Of a stretch of DNA of 64,000 nucleotides, positions 46,985-55,203 are shown piece after piece; position 1 is the stretch's first letter; each line of letters opens with the position of its first letter. Source of the DNA: Variovorax sp. WS11 (lineage in GTDB: Bacteria; Pseudomonadota; Gammaproteobacteria; Burkholderiales; Burkholderiaceae_C). The DNA lies in the NCBI RefSeq assembly GCF_010499245.1, contig NZ_JAAGOW010000001.1, positions 1,426,001 through 1,490,000 on the forward strand, in the 5' to 3' direction. The notes beneath the pieces were generated by a model that did not search any database, had not been told where the DNA came from, and was given only the letters and a program-made list of their open reading frames with translations. The translations under genes and the position numbers were made by a program.

Positions 46985-49028
46985 CGCTTTTGCCCGCCGC
47001 CGGATGCGCCTGATCATCCGGATGTCGTTCCTGGTGCTGATCATCGGACTGGGTCTGTTGCTGTTCTTCGCGTTGCGCGACCAGCGGCAGATCAGCTACC
47101 TCAGTGCACGCACAGACCATCAGAACCGGATGCGGCATGTCACGAACGTACTGCTCAAACCGGCCGGCGAACTCCTCTTGAAGGATCCGCAGCGTCTGAA
47201 TCTGACCAGTTTGATACCACCAGAGCTTCCGTCTCAATTCGATGCCATTGACGAGCCAGCGAAGGTTCTGCCACTGCTCGGGGCGTGTCTCGAGGATGTC
47301 CCGGGCAAGGGCTCAGTTTGCGTGGCAGTCCCCAAAGGCTACGCTACAGGGGGTACTGACGGGCGGATCTACGTGGTCGGCACCTTCAACGCGAAGGAAC
47401 TTACGCCTCACGTCGAAAGGTTCCATGAAGCTCACCGCTTGCTTGTCGATCTCTCGGTAGACAGTAAGCGAAGAAGCTGGACCGTGCCCGTACAGAAACG
47501 AGAACAAGAGAAAGACAAGCGCCTGCAAGCGCTCGAGATGAGGGGCTATTTCATTAGTGCAAGGGGATACGCAGACCGGGCGAGACCTGCTTTCGAGACT
47601 GCCTGGATTGCGCGTGGCGATTGCGTCGGCGGTCAAGCCGCCCATCCAGGCTGCTTGCGCCAATGGCTATACGGAATGTATATCCCACGCAGCGAATGGG
47701 ATGCCGGCTATGTGACCGATCAGCAAAGACCGCCTCCGTCTCGCTCGCGCCTTTCATTGCGAGTGAGGGTCATGGCCCCGGGACCTAGCACGGCTGTGCC
47801 ACTGTTCGACTCTGACAATCGGATGCGAAGCGCAAGTTCGATAAAACTTGACCTGAGAGCGCACATTAGGCCAGAAGAAGAAGTCGAAGTTAACCGCATT
47901 GGTCGAGTCGGTGATCGACAGTTCCTGTTCGCAATCACCCATGATCGACAGCTTGAGGAGAAAACCGGGGTTGACATTGCTGATCGACTCATGAGGCTTC
48001 TTCCCCTAAAGGATGATCCAATGGGGGACAAGTATGACGGCTCTGTTCAGTTCAGCTCGAATGGCGCAACTTACGAAGTCCGGGAGAAACTGCAGCTGTA
48101 TGAAATTCGGGATGAAGTCGCGAAGAGCGCGGCGCATCTGAGCCTCTACGTGGCTCTGATGCTCGGCGCGATGGTCGCCGCATACATCGCCATCGAGGTG
48201 GGCGTTCTGCGCAGGGTACTGCTGATCACGCGCCGCACAGCCACGGTGGCCAGGGCGGTACGAGCGGACGGTAGCATTGAGAAGTTCGACTTCAGCGATC
48301 TACGAGGAAGAGACGAGCTCGGGGTATTGGCCTCCGGCATCGATGGCTTGTTGCAGCGGATCAGTGCAGACGTTCATCGCGAGACGATTCGCGTCGAGAA
48401 CGAGCGGCGCATACTGCGTGCAATCGGTCACGAATTGCGGTCACCATTGCAAGGGCTTTCAGCCGTGCATGCGTCGGACAGCGAAGGCCGATCGTACGTG
48501 GACCGAATGATCGCGGCCTTTAGTCGCCTGTACGGCAAAGATTCTGCCGAAGAGGCAATTGCCTCAACGACTTTTGAGTTGGATACGCTGGACCTTGATG
48601 ACTTCCTAAAGAAAGTGGCCCGCAACGCACCCGTTGTTGGCATTGAGAACGTGGTGTACATCGGCAAAGGGCCCGCCACGGTGCGAGCTGACGAGGGCGG
48701 GCTAGAGCAAGTGGTCAGTCACCTCCTCGACAACGCACGTCGCTACCGCCCTCAAGGCACCCCGATCATCCTGCAGCTTCAAGTGATCGGCGTGACCGCG
48801 CAAATGTCTTTTCACAACCAAGGCCCGCAAGTTCCGTCCAATTTGATCGAGCACATCTTCGACTACGGCGTATCCGACAAGAAGCAAGACGAACAGACAG
48901 GTCAAGGCCTATTCGTCGCCAAGACGTACCTCGCAAAGATGGGGGGAGCCATTTCCGTCAGCAATCGAGATGAGGGCGTCACGTTTGAGATTCGGTTGCC
49001 CCTTGATAGGCGGGACGCAGAATCTTGA
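46977..49028 (+). CDS. Sensor histidine kinase with large periplasmic domain
   Basis: The product is 683 residues. Helices around residues 13-32 and 390-415 flank a periplasmic domain of about 350 residues that contains several Cys. A HAMP region with LRGRDELGVLASGIDGLLQRI follows, then the His in IGHELRSPLQGLSAVH, the N-box HLLDNARRYRP and the G-box TGQGLFVAKTYLAKMGG. The kinase should be active. It overlaps the response regulator and forms a pair with it. The signal sensed is unknown. Confidence 0.9.
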   Translation: MIDAFARRRMRLIIRMSFLVLIIGLGLLLFFALRDQRQISYLSARTDHQNRMRHVTNVLLKPAGELLLKDPQRLNLTSLIPPELPSQFDAIDEPAKVLPLLGACLEDVPGKGSVCVAVPKGYATGGTDGRIYVVGTFNAKELTPHVERFHEAHRLLVDLSVDSKRRSWTVPVQKREQEKDKRLQALEMRGYFISARGYADRARPAFETAWIARGDCVGGQAAHPGCLRQWLYGMYIPRSEWDAGYVTDQQRPPPSRSRLSLRVRVMAPGPSTAVPLFDSDNRMRSASSIKLDLRAHIRPEEEVEVNRIGRVGDRQFLFAITHDRQLEEKTGVDIADRLMRLLPLKDDPMGDKYDGSVQFSSNGATYEVREKLQLYEIRDEVAKSAAHLSLYVALMLGAMVAAYIAIEVGVLRRVLLITRRTATVARAVRADGSIEKFDFSDLRGRDELGVLASGIDGLLQRISADVHRETIRVENERRILRAIGHELRSPLQGLSAVHASDSEGRSYVDRMIAAFSRLYGKDSAEEAIASTTFELDTLDLDDFLKKVARNAPVVGIENVVYIGKGPATVRADEGGLEQVVSHLLDNARRYRPQGTPIILQLQVIGVTAQMSFHNQGPQVPSNLIEHIFDYGVSDKKQDEQTGQGLFVAKTYLAKMGGAISVSNRDEGVTFEIRLPLDRRDAES

Positions 49029-49395
49029 GGGAGTTCGATCCATCAATGAGCCGAGCAGCAGGACTGTGCCCGCAATGTCTGACGGTTAGCTGAGAAGCGG
49101 CTTGGACCGGAGCGCGCGGGCGGCTGCTGCAAGCCAGGCCGGAGCCGTCCAATACAGGCCCACGCGAAATCATGAATGGCAGACGAGAATGCATAACGTG
49201 AGGACGACCTCAAGACGCCGGACCGCGAATGCCAATACGGCCTCGAATTGGCCGCCAACCCACCATAAGTGGGCGTTATGGAGGGTCAGGTTTCATGCTC
49301 CCCGGGTCCCGAACCTCCAGATGTCGGACCAGCTTTTGCATCGCTCGCCAATGAGAATACAGTTGGGTCTTCATTACATTTTGGAATTTAGATCA
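49029..49395. other. Gap holding the H-NS promoter region
   Basis: No gene is seen. It holds the second CCATAAGTGGG copy (49263-49280) and an AT-richer stretch just before the H-NS-like gene that may be its promoter. Confidence 0.4.
49263..49280 (+). repeat. CCATAAGTGGG motif, copy 2
   Basis: CCATAAGTGGGCGTTATG matches copy 1 at 43476 in 16 of 18 positions, same orientation. The 5.8 kb between them holds the HNH gene, small secreted genes and the two-component system. Confidence 0.5.
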
Positions 49396-49890
49396 ATGAC
49401 TCAAAGCTACAAGCAGATCCAGAAGCAAATCGAAACTCTTCAGCGCCAGGCTGAGAAGCTTCGCACGCAGGAGAGCGATGGAGTGATAGCACGCATCAAG
49501 GTGGCCATTGCACATTACGGGCTCACTGCGGAGCAATTGGGCTTTGGAGCAACGGCCAACGGTGTGAAGACGAAGGCGAAAGCGGGAAAGGCGACTCCCA
49601 CCCGGTCTGCGAAGTACAGCGACGGCCAGGGCAATTCATGGTCAGGCATGGGAAAGCGCCCGTACTGGCTGCGCGACGCACTCGCTGCCGGCAGGACGCT
49701 CGAAGAGTTCGCGACTGGCGTCGCGCCTCCAAAGCCGAAGAGCGCAAAGCTCAAGGCGTCAAAGACGAGAAAGTCTAAAGTCGTCTATCGCGATCAGGCT
49801 GGCAATACTTGGTCGGGCATGGGCCCGCGGCCGCGATGGTTGAAAGAGGCGCTGGACGCCGGAAAGACACTTGAGGAGATGGGTGGCTAA
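49396..49890 (+). CDS. H-NS-like protein with two DNA-binding domains
   Basis: The product is 164 residues. A short N-terminal coiled-coil (QIQKQIETLQRQAEKLRTQ) gives dimerisation. The C-terminal H-NS DNA-binding pattern occurs twice: YSDGQGNSWSGMGKRPYWL near residue 74 and YRDQAGNTWSGMGPRPRWL near residue 134, each followed by a [RD]ALxAG(R/K)TLEE helix. A normal H-NS has one copy. It probably silences AT-rich foreign DNA such as the element to its left. The copies differ enough to be an old duplication. Confidence 0.85.
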   Translation: MTQSYKQIQKQIETLQRQAEKLRTQESDGVIARIKVAIAHYGLTAEQLGFGATANGVKTKAKAGKATPTRSAKYSDGQGNSWSGMGKRPYWLRDALAAGRTLEEFATGVAPPKPKSAKLKASKTRKSKVVYRDQAGNTWSGMGPRPRWLKEALDAGKTLEEMGG

Positions 49891-49960
49891 TCACGGCTGG
49901 AGCTCAGGCGCACCGATGTGGGTATTGCAGCGGAATCCGCCATTGGCTTCGCAATGCCGC

Positions 49961-50626
49961 CTAAGGGCCGATCGATATGTCCCTGCTTGTCGGCCCGTGC
50001 TTAAGGCGTTGCGCGGGCATCGCGCCCTTCCTCGTCATCTTCACCCAGTCGCGGGTCCGCGCGCCGGGCGTGTAGACGCTGTTCTTCCTCTTCGCGACCA
50101 GACCTTCTAGCTCGAAGGGCACCACCGCGTCGCGGACGATGATGTTAATGTCGTGCGCCTCGTTGTCGAAATGGTTGACGTAGATCACGCTGGGCATAGG
50201 GTCCTTGAGCAGCTTGGCCAAGCGCGCCTTTCGTTCGACAAGCGGAAGCTCTGTGAGGTCTGCCAACCCGTCAATCAAGAGGTCGAAGGTGCAATAGACC
50301 ACCGAGTCCGCACCCTCGTACCAGCCTCGACGTAGCGCGCGAATCTGAAGTCGAGCGAAGTCGCTGCGCCCCATCTCGTTAAGCACGCATACTTGGCCGT
50401 CGGTGACGTAGGGACCGCCCTTGATGGCTGCCAGCGCCCCAGCAATCTCGGGGTACCACTTGGTGGCGTCGGCGCCCTCCCCGGTACGTAGCTCGCACTT
50501 CCCATCGCCGAACTCCGCCATCAGGCGCGAGCCGTCGAACTTGATCTCGTAGATCCAGCCTGGCTCCTCAACGTCCAAAGGTCGCTCGTCTAGCAGCATG
50601 GGCTTTAATTCTTTGAGGTTGGGCAT
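49961..50626 (-). CDS. Stand-alone ATP-dependent DNA ligase adenylation domain (LigD-like)
   Basis: The product is 221 residues. It has the ligase motif I IYEIKFDGSRL (catalytic Lys), motif III-like SVVYCTFDLL and motif IV/V text (ELEGLVAKRKNSVYTPGARTRDWVKM). These match the ligase part of bacterial LigD, but the OB-fold domain that normally follows is absent. It may be a minimal ligase, or the enzyme may be incomplete. The start at 50626 gives a natural beginning; the gene is divergent from DUF3606. Confidence 0.82.
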   Translation of the reverse strand: MPNLKELKPMLLDERPLDVEEPGWIYEIKFDGSRLMAEFGDGKCELRTGEGADATKWYPEIAGALAAIKGGPYVTDGQVCVLNEMGRSDFARLQIRALRRGWYEGADSVVYCTFDLLIDGLADLTELPLVERKARLAKLLKDPMPSVIYVNHFDNEAHDINIIVRDAVVPFELEGLVAKRKNSVYTPGARTRDWVKMTRKGAMPAQRLKHGPTSRDISIGP

Positions 50627-50778
50627 GCCCCCACGGTCGCCGTGGCACGGGAAATTTTCTGTCAGCAGAAGACGCAACATGGCGCATGCCTTCACGGGTC
50701 GACAGGTTCAACGTCATTCAACGCCTTGCCGCTGCAGAGCGGGGGGCCAATCCGTATCCGTCGATCCTGGAGTCAAAT

Positions 50779-50952
50779 ATGGCAGGCGACCCAAAGGAGA
50801 CCGGCGCCGACCGGAGGCTGCTTTCGTTCGAGCAAGACCGCGAAGTGCGCGACTGGACCAAGAGCCTTGGCTGCACGGAAGAGCAGCTACGCGCGGCGGT
50901 GAGGACCCTTGGCAACTCGGCCGAGAAGGTCCGTGAGTACCTGAAGAAGTGA
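50779..50952 (+). CDS. DUF3606 small protein
   Basis: The product is 57 residues with the family pattern MAGDPKETGADR, then EVRDWTKSLGCTEEQLRAAV and EKVREYLKK. DUF3606 proteins are small soluble proteins of unknown function common in Proteobacteria. It starts at an internal ATG because the longer frame before it lacks family similarity. Confidence 0.8.
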   Translation: MAGDPKETGADRRLLSFEQDREVRDWTKSLGCTEEQLRAAVRTLGNSAEKVREYLKK

Positions 50953-51010
50953 AGCAGCCATGCCCGTTTATGCGTCGGGCGATCCGAAGAAAGCGCTGGA
51001 CAACGGGCGG

Positions 51011-51313
51011 CTACGACGCCTCGTCCGGTAAGACTCGCAGGTTGGCGTCGTCAGGCACTGAGGCCCAACCCGCACAACACGCCAGGATGGCCGCCTCTTC
51101 CGCCACATCGAAGGCGTCGGCAGCAGCAAATTCAATCGGAGACGGCTGCCCACCGTCGGGGTAGCCCAGGGCCGCCCACCCATCCCGCTTGAACAGCGCC
51201 TCGGCAGCCTGCAGCGGTGTCACACCCACCCTCGCCAGGACCGCGTACGCCGCAGCGAGGCCTCGGGCGATTTCTGCCGGACTGGCTCCTGGCACGTGCA
51301 ACGTCATCGTCAT
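51011..51313 (-). CDS. Small hypothetical protein, downstream of SRAP gene
   Basis: The product is 100 residues, helical, with no known motif (AEIARGLAAAYAVLARVGVTPLQAAEALF). Its start is six bases beyond the SRAP stop, so it is likely cotranscribed with it and also under LexA control. It is compact and acidic. Confidence 0.55.
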   Translation of the reverse strand: MTMTLHVPGASPAEIARGLAAAYAVLARVGVTPLQAAEALFKRDGWAALGYPDGGQPSPIEFAAADAFDVAEEAAILACCAGWASVPDDANLRVLPDEAS

Positions 51314-51319
51314 GAGGGA

Positions 51320-52081
51320 TCAGAAAAGTGAAGTCTGGGCAGGTGGCACCTTCGGCTGCGCGCGCTCGGGCTTGGGCTTCGGGACCTTCGGCGGCAGCGG
51401 CTCGGGCGTCATCACCAGGCGTTCCGCCGGGAACTGGTTCAGAAAGTCGCGCGAGCGCTCTACCGGCGCATCGAGCCATTCCTCATACTGCGCCTCGGGC
51501 AGGATCACCACCATGCGCTTGTCCTGCTGCTCGGGACGGCGCTGCGGATCCGGCCGGTGCATTTCCTTGAACAGCGGATGCGTGTCCGCATTGATCGTGA
51601 GCATCGTGAAGCTCAGTTCCCAGAGGCTGGTCTGCGGGTTCTTCCAGGGCGCCCAAAGGCCTGCGACGCCGAGCGTCTCGTCATTGGCCGCGGTGAACCG
51701 GGTGGGGATGTTGCTCCCGGTTCGCCAGTCGGGCTCGTAGATGGCCTCGCACGGCACGATACAGTGCCGCGCCTGGGACCATGCTTGCTTGAAGCTGGCG
51801 AGCTGCTCCACGGTCTCGCTCCGGGCGTTGTACGTGTTCTTGCCATAGCCGGCGTCCTTAGCGAATCCGGGGAGCAAGCCAAAGTGGCCCTCCACAATCT
51901 CGAAATCCGGCACCGCGTCGTCGCCTGAATCGCGCTCGGGCGGGCGGCGGATGAATGGCGCCATCTGCGTCGGGTAGATGTGCAGCCCTCCAGGCGGCGG
52001 CTCCCAGTCGGGCGGGAGCTTGAGCCCGAACCGCTTCTCAAGCTGTTTGCGGCGCTTCTCCGCCTGATAGTGGCTGCAAAT
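51320..52081 (-). CDS. SOS-associated SRAP (YedK/HMCES-like) protein with probable ATT start
   Basis: The product is 253 residues if translation starts at the ATT at 52081-52079. The next codon is Cys, which in SRAP proteins becomes the N-terminal nucleophile that cross-links to abasic sites in single-stranded DNA. The CSHYQAEKRRKQLEKRFG start is followed by TYNARSETV and the catalytic Glu in CIVPCEAIYEPDW. No ATG, GTG or TTG is in frame between the LexA box and this Cys. A GGAG site with a six-base spacing precedes the ATT. A longer version from further upstream would bury the Cys and run through the LexA box. The family's HxRMP segment is varied here to DKRMVVIL. Confidence 0.85.
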   Translation of the reverse strand: MCSHYQAEKRRKQLEKRFGLKLPPDWEPPPGGLHIYPTQMAPFIRRPPERDSGDDAVPDFEIVEGHFGLLPGFAKDAGYGKNTYNARSETVEQLASFKQAWSQARHCIVPCEAIYEPDWRTGSNIPTRFTAANDETLGVAGLWAPWKNPQTSLWELSFTMLTINADTHPLFKEMHRPDPQRRPEQQDKRMVVILPEAQYEEWLDAPVERSRDFLNQFPAERLVMTPEPLPPKVPKPKPERAQPKVPPAQTSLF

Positions 52082-52131
52082 GGCCGTCTCCGAACTGGTA
52101 GCAGATTCGTCGGATTCTGCGACAGTTGAGG

Positions 52132-52147
52132 CTGTATATTTATACAG
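52132..52147. promoter_or_regulatory. LexA (SOS) box
   Basis: CTGTATATTTATACAG matches CTGT-N8-ACAG and differs from the E. coli consensus centre only slightly. It lies between the divergent SRAP gene (start 52081) and the three-gene operon (start 52149), so it can repress both. Confidence 0.9.
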
Positions 52148-52148
52148 T

Positions 52149-52427
52149 ATGAGAGTCAGAGTTTCGCAGAGACGGATTGGAGGCCGATCCCTCACGTGGA
52201 ACCAGAAGCCCAAGGAGTATCAGGGCACGCTCTTGAGCATGCGCAAGACCGCGGAAGACCGGATGGTGGTGGTCCTGTTTCTGAGCGGCACGGAAAACGA
52301 GAGCGGCCCGCATCTCTATGAGCCGCGGGTGACCTCGGTGCTGGGCGATGAGATCCGCGTCGTCGGACTAGAGAAGCACGAGCAAGCCTGGGTGTTGCAG
52401 GAATGGCAGATGAAGATCCTGAGATGA
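52149..52427 (+). CDS. Small hypothetical protein, first gene of SOS-boxed operon
   Basis: The product is 92 residues, with the pattern HLYEPRVTSVLGDEIRVVGLEKHEQAWVLQEWQ seen in small Burkholderiales proteins of unknown role. The ATG follows the LexA box by one base and has no ribosome site, so it may be leaderless or start later. It overlaps the next gene by ATGA. Confidence 0.65.
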   Translation: MRVRVSQRRIGGRSLTWNQKPKEYQGTLLSMRKTAEDRMVVVLFLSGTENESGPHLYEPRVTSVLGDEIRVVGLEKHEQAWVLQEWQMKILR

Positions 52428-52636
52428 ACGATGTCTTAGCGAAGTTGGCGAACGACCCGTGGTTCAGGTGGCAGCACGCCTTCTTGGCCGAGTGGTGCAG
52501 GTTGGCGGAAGGCTTAGCCGACCCTCACCAGGTCTTGGATCTGGCTGAAGAGGTCTATCGCCGGAACGTGAACCGTGATCCGGTTGGGGTGGCTCGGGAA
52601 GCGTGGGACGACGAAGGCAATATCGGCGAAGCATGA
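52424..52636 (+). CDS. Small hypothetical protein, second gene of SOS-boxed operon
   Basis: The product is 70 residues, acidic and helical, with WFRWQHAFLAEWCRLAEG. Its start overlaps the stop of the first gene (ATGA) and its stop overlaps the third. A Met at 52403 in frame is an alternative start. No family is known. Confidence 0.6.
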   Translation: MNDVLAKLANDPWFRWQHAFLAEWCRLAEGLADPHQVLDLAEEVYRRNVNRDPVGVAREAWDDEGNIGEA

Positions 52637-52863
52637 ACCCACTCGAACCCACCCAAGAACTTTTCCCCCGCAGCCCAACGCTATTGCGCATGCCATCCTG
52701 GTTGGGCCTGGGCATCCATGAGGAGCGAGAGCTGCCACTGGACCTTGGCGACTACAAGGTGACGCCGGGCGAGCGGTGGACTGTGACGTCACTCAAGAAC
52801 GGCGAGATCGTCTACAGCGGGATCGGGCCTGTCGAAGTCGTTCGTTCGCCAGCCCCTTCCTGA
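52633..52863 (+). CDS. Small hypothetical protein, third gene of SOS-boxed operon
   Basis: The product is 76 residues and soluble, ending in EIVYSGIGPVEVVRSPAPS. It overlaps the previous gene by ATGA. No motif is seen. The close overlaps suggest that the three small proteins are made together. Confidence 0.6.
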   Translation: MNPLEPTQELFPRSPTLLRMPSWLGLGIHEERELPLDLGDYKVTPGERWTVTSLKNGEIVYSGIGPVEVVRSPAPS

Positions 52864-53019
52864 CGACGCGCCCATACAGGGACAAGATGACCACAACTTT
52901 AGAAAACCTAGGACCATCGAAACGTTTCCCAAACTCTTCGACCCGCGTATGGCGATGAATGGTCGCGCTCTCGCCGCCCTGATTCAGAGTCACCCTTTCC
53001 AAAGGAATGGCGGAATCGA

Positions 53020-53532
53020 CTAGTGTTTGTGGTGCTGGACCTTATCCGCTGACCCGGATGCGGAGGGCGTGACGGCGAAATGAACTTCAACGGGCCCAGC
53101 CCTCTCGAAATAAAGCGTGGCTGGAAACTTGTCACCGGCCACAAGTGGCTTTTGTAGTTTGTGAAGCATCAAGTGATAACCAGAATCCCTCCCCAGGTTC
53201 GTGTTTGCGCCTCCTTCAACTGAGATAAAGCCAACTTCGCGCATCTTCATCACGCCGTTGCTCGTAGTCTCGTGCTGGTGCAAGAGCACCTGCGATGCAA
53301 TCGGCGAAGTGGCTCGGATGAGCCGGTCCTGCTCTGGACGAGCGTTCTCGATACGCACGATGAACGCGGCCCCACTGGTGGCTCCTGGAGGGGAAACAGC
53401 AGCAAACGGGTGAACTATTTTGAGAGCCCCGGCGGAATATTCGTGCGCGTGGACCATGAGTGGACCTACACAGCATGCGACGGCAACTAGAAGTCGCCTA
53501 GTGGCGATACCAACGGTTGAGACGGGGTTCAT
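53020..53532 (-). CDS. PCu(A)C-family periplasmic copper chaperone
   Basis: The product is 170 residues with a signal peptide ending MVHAHE. The copper motif is visible: H-x(n)-M-x(n)-H-x-M in HQHETTSNGVMKM and GYHLMLHKL. It binds Cu(I) in the periplasm and passes it to cytochrome c oxidase, often with SCO. It has a C-terminal His tail (VQHHKH). Confidence 0.85.
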   Translation of the reverse strand: MNPVSTVGIATRRLLVAVACCVGPLMVHAHEYSAGALKIVHPFAAVSPPGATSGAAFIVRIENARPEQDRLIRATSPIASQVLLHQHETTSNGVMKMREVGFISVEGGANTNLGRDSGYHLMLHKLQKPLVAGDKFPATLYFERAGPVEVHFAVTPSASGSADKVQHHKH

Positions 53533-53642
53533 AGTGTGAGTCCGATTCAGGTGCCGAAGAAGAGAAGCGGTATCAATTTCCAGGAACTGAGCCGCCCGAT
53601 GTAGTTGACTACGGAGCAAATCGACACGCCTCTCAAGACGCA

Positions 53643-53855
53643 TCACGCGAACAGCGCAACGACCGAAGCAAGCAGCACGGCGGCAACTAGCCCCCAGACG
53701 AGAAAAACGCGGCTGCCGCGGTAGAACGCATCGACTTCGCTCTTGGGAATAGCTATCGGACCAAAGCAGTTACCCACGATCACCCACTCCTCCTCATTCC
53801 TGATGGGCGCCCTGGAAACACTCCGGCTCTCAAGAGCCGCCTTGTTCTTATTCAT
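53643..53855 (-). CDS. Small one-helix membrane protein
   Basis: The product is 70 residues with one C-terminal membrane helix (VFLVWGLVAAVLLASVVALF). Its start overlaps the stop of the SCO gene by ATGA, so the two are cotranscribed. The function is unknown; it may aid copper insertion. Confidence 0.6.
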   Translation of the reverse strand: MNKNKAALESRSVSRAPIRNEEEWVIVGNCFGPIAIPKSEVDAFYRGSRVFLVWGLVAAVLLASVVALFA

Positions 53856-54418
53856 AAGAGCTGTGCGATGTCGGAAGCGAGCTTCTTTGGATCTGCCGAA
53901 CGTGCGAAAACCCGTGCCTTTCCGTTTCTGTCGAGCACATACACGCCGACCGAATGATCAATCGAATAAGTGCCCTTCGTAGTGCCGAGCACACGTTGGA
54001 ATATCACTCGAAACTCCCCCGCCGCTAGGTTGGTCTCTGCATCGGAACCTCGCAGAGCAACAAAAGACGAATTGAACGAAGGTGCGTACTTCGACAGAAT
54101 CTGCGGAGTGTCCCGCTGGGGATCGAGCGTGACGAAAAGTACCTGCACGTTCTTGCTCTGCTCACCTAAAAGGCTCATTGTTTCAGCCAGAGCCTGCAGA
54201 GTTGTCGGGCACACGTCCGGGCATTGTGTGAAGCCAAACGTAACCACAACGACCTTGCCGCGATAGTCATTGAGAGAACGCTTTACGCCTTGCGCGTCCG
54301 AAAGCGACAACTTCGTACAGCAGCGTGCCTCCGACAGGTCAACGTTTGCAAAGCCGGCTGACACGGAGATTGCGGACAATGACAGCAACAGCCCAATTAG
54401 TCTCAAGAGCAGCTTCAT
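53852..54418 (-). CDS. SCO1/SenC copper protein
   Basis: The product is 188 residues with a signal peptide (GLLLSLSAISVSAGF). The metal motif CPDVC is near residue 70 and the conserved His in TYSIDHSVGVYV near residue 155, within a thioredoxin fold. SCO proteins deliver copper to the CuA site of cytochrome c oxidase or help reduce its cysteines. It is the first gene of this minus-strand copper group. Confidence 0.9.
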   Translation of the reverse strand: MKLLLRLIGLLLSLSAISVSAGFANVDLSEARCCTKLSLSDAQGVKRSLNDYRGKVVVVTFGFTQCPDVCPTTLQALAETMSLLGEQSKNVQVLFVTLDPQRDTPQILSKYAPSFNSSFVALRGSDAETNLAAGEFRVIFQRVLGTTKGTYSIDHSVGVYVLDRNGKARVFARSADPKKLASDIAQLL

Positions 54419-54426
54419 CGCGACTC

Positions 54427-55203
54427 CTAATGGGCACCCGTCACTGGGTCCAGCAACATATTCAGCAGCTTAGTCCGCATGTCGTTGAACCCCTTAGAAG
54501 CAATATCCCTCGGAAACGGCAGGTCTACGTCTACGATCTCCTGGATGGCCCCCGGCTTTGCCTTCATCACGACGACCCGCTGCGACAAGTAAACCGCCTC
54601 CTCCACCGAGTGCGTAATAAAGAGCACCGACTTGCGCGTTTCCATCCAGATCCGTGACAGCTCGAACTGCATGGTGAGCCGAGTCTGAGCATCAAGCGCA
54701 CCAAATGGCTCGTCCATAAGAAGCATCTTGGGATTGTTAGCTAGCACGGTCGCAATCGCAACGCGCTGTCGCATGCCACCAGACAACTCCCAGGGTAGAG
54801 AGTTCTCGAAGCCATTGAGGCCAATCATCATCACAAACTTCGAAACCGTCGAGATGATCTCAGCCTTTGGTAAGCCTCGGATCTCAAGTCCAAAGCCGAT
54901 GTTTTCGCTGACTGTGCGCCAAGGAAACAACGCGTACTCCTGGAACACCAGCCCGCGCTCCGCGGCAGGTCCGTTGACCTGTCGTCCATCAAGCTCGATA
55001 CGACCCTGTTCACAGGGCTCCAATCCTGCAACCATCCGAAGAATGGTCGACTTGCCGCAACCGCTGCGGCCAATAATCGAGACAAACTCGTGCTCACCGA
55101 TGCTCAGGTCCACCTCCCCCACCGCAACATGCCGCTGGCCCGAGGCCGCAGTGAAGGTCTTACCAAGACCACGAATTGACAAGTAATCTGAGTTGGACAT
55201 CAT
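54427..55203 (-). CDS. ABC transporter ATP-binding protein (TauB/SsuB type)
   Basis: The product is 258 residues. The Walker A motif is GRSGCGKSTILRMVAG near residue 45, the Q-loop FQEYALFPW, the signature LSGGMRQRVAIA and Walker B LLMDEPFGALD. It powers the uptake system with the permease and binding protein next to it. The ATG at 55203 overlaps the permease stop by ATGA. Specificity cannot be told from this subunit. Confidence 0.92.
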   Translation of the reverse strand: MMSNSDYLSIRGLGKTFTAASGQRHVAVGEVDLSIGEHEFVSIIGRSGCGKSTILRMVAGLEPCEQGRIELDGRQVNGPAAERGLVFQEYALFPWRTVSENIGFGLEIRGLPKAEIISTVSKFVMMIGLNGFENSLPWELSGGMRQRVAIATVLANNPKMLLMDEPFGALDAQTRLTMQFELSRIWMETRKSVLFITHSVEEAVYLSQRVVVMKAKPGAIQEIVDVDLPFPRDIASKGFNDMRTKLLNMLLDPVTGAH

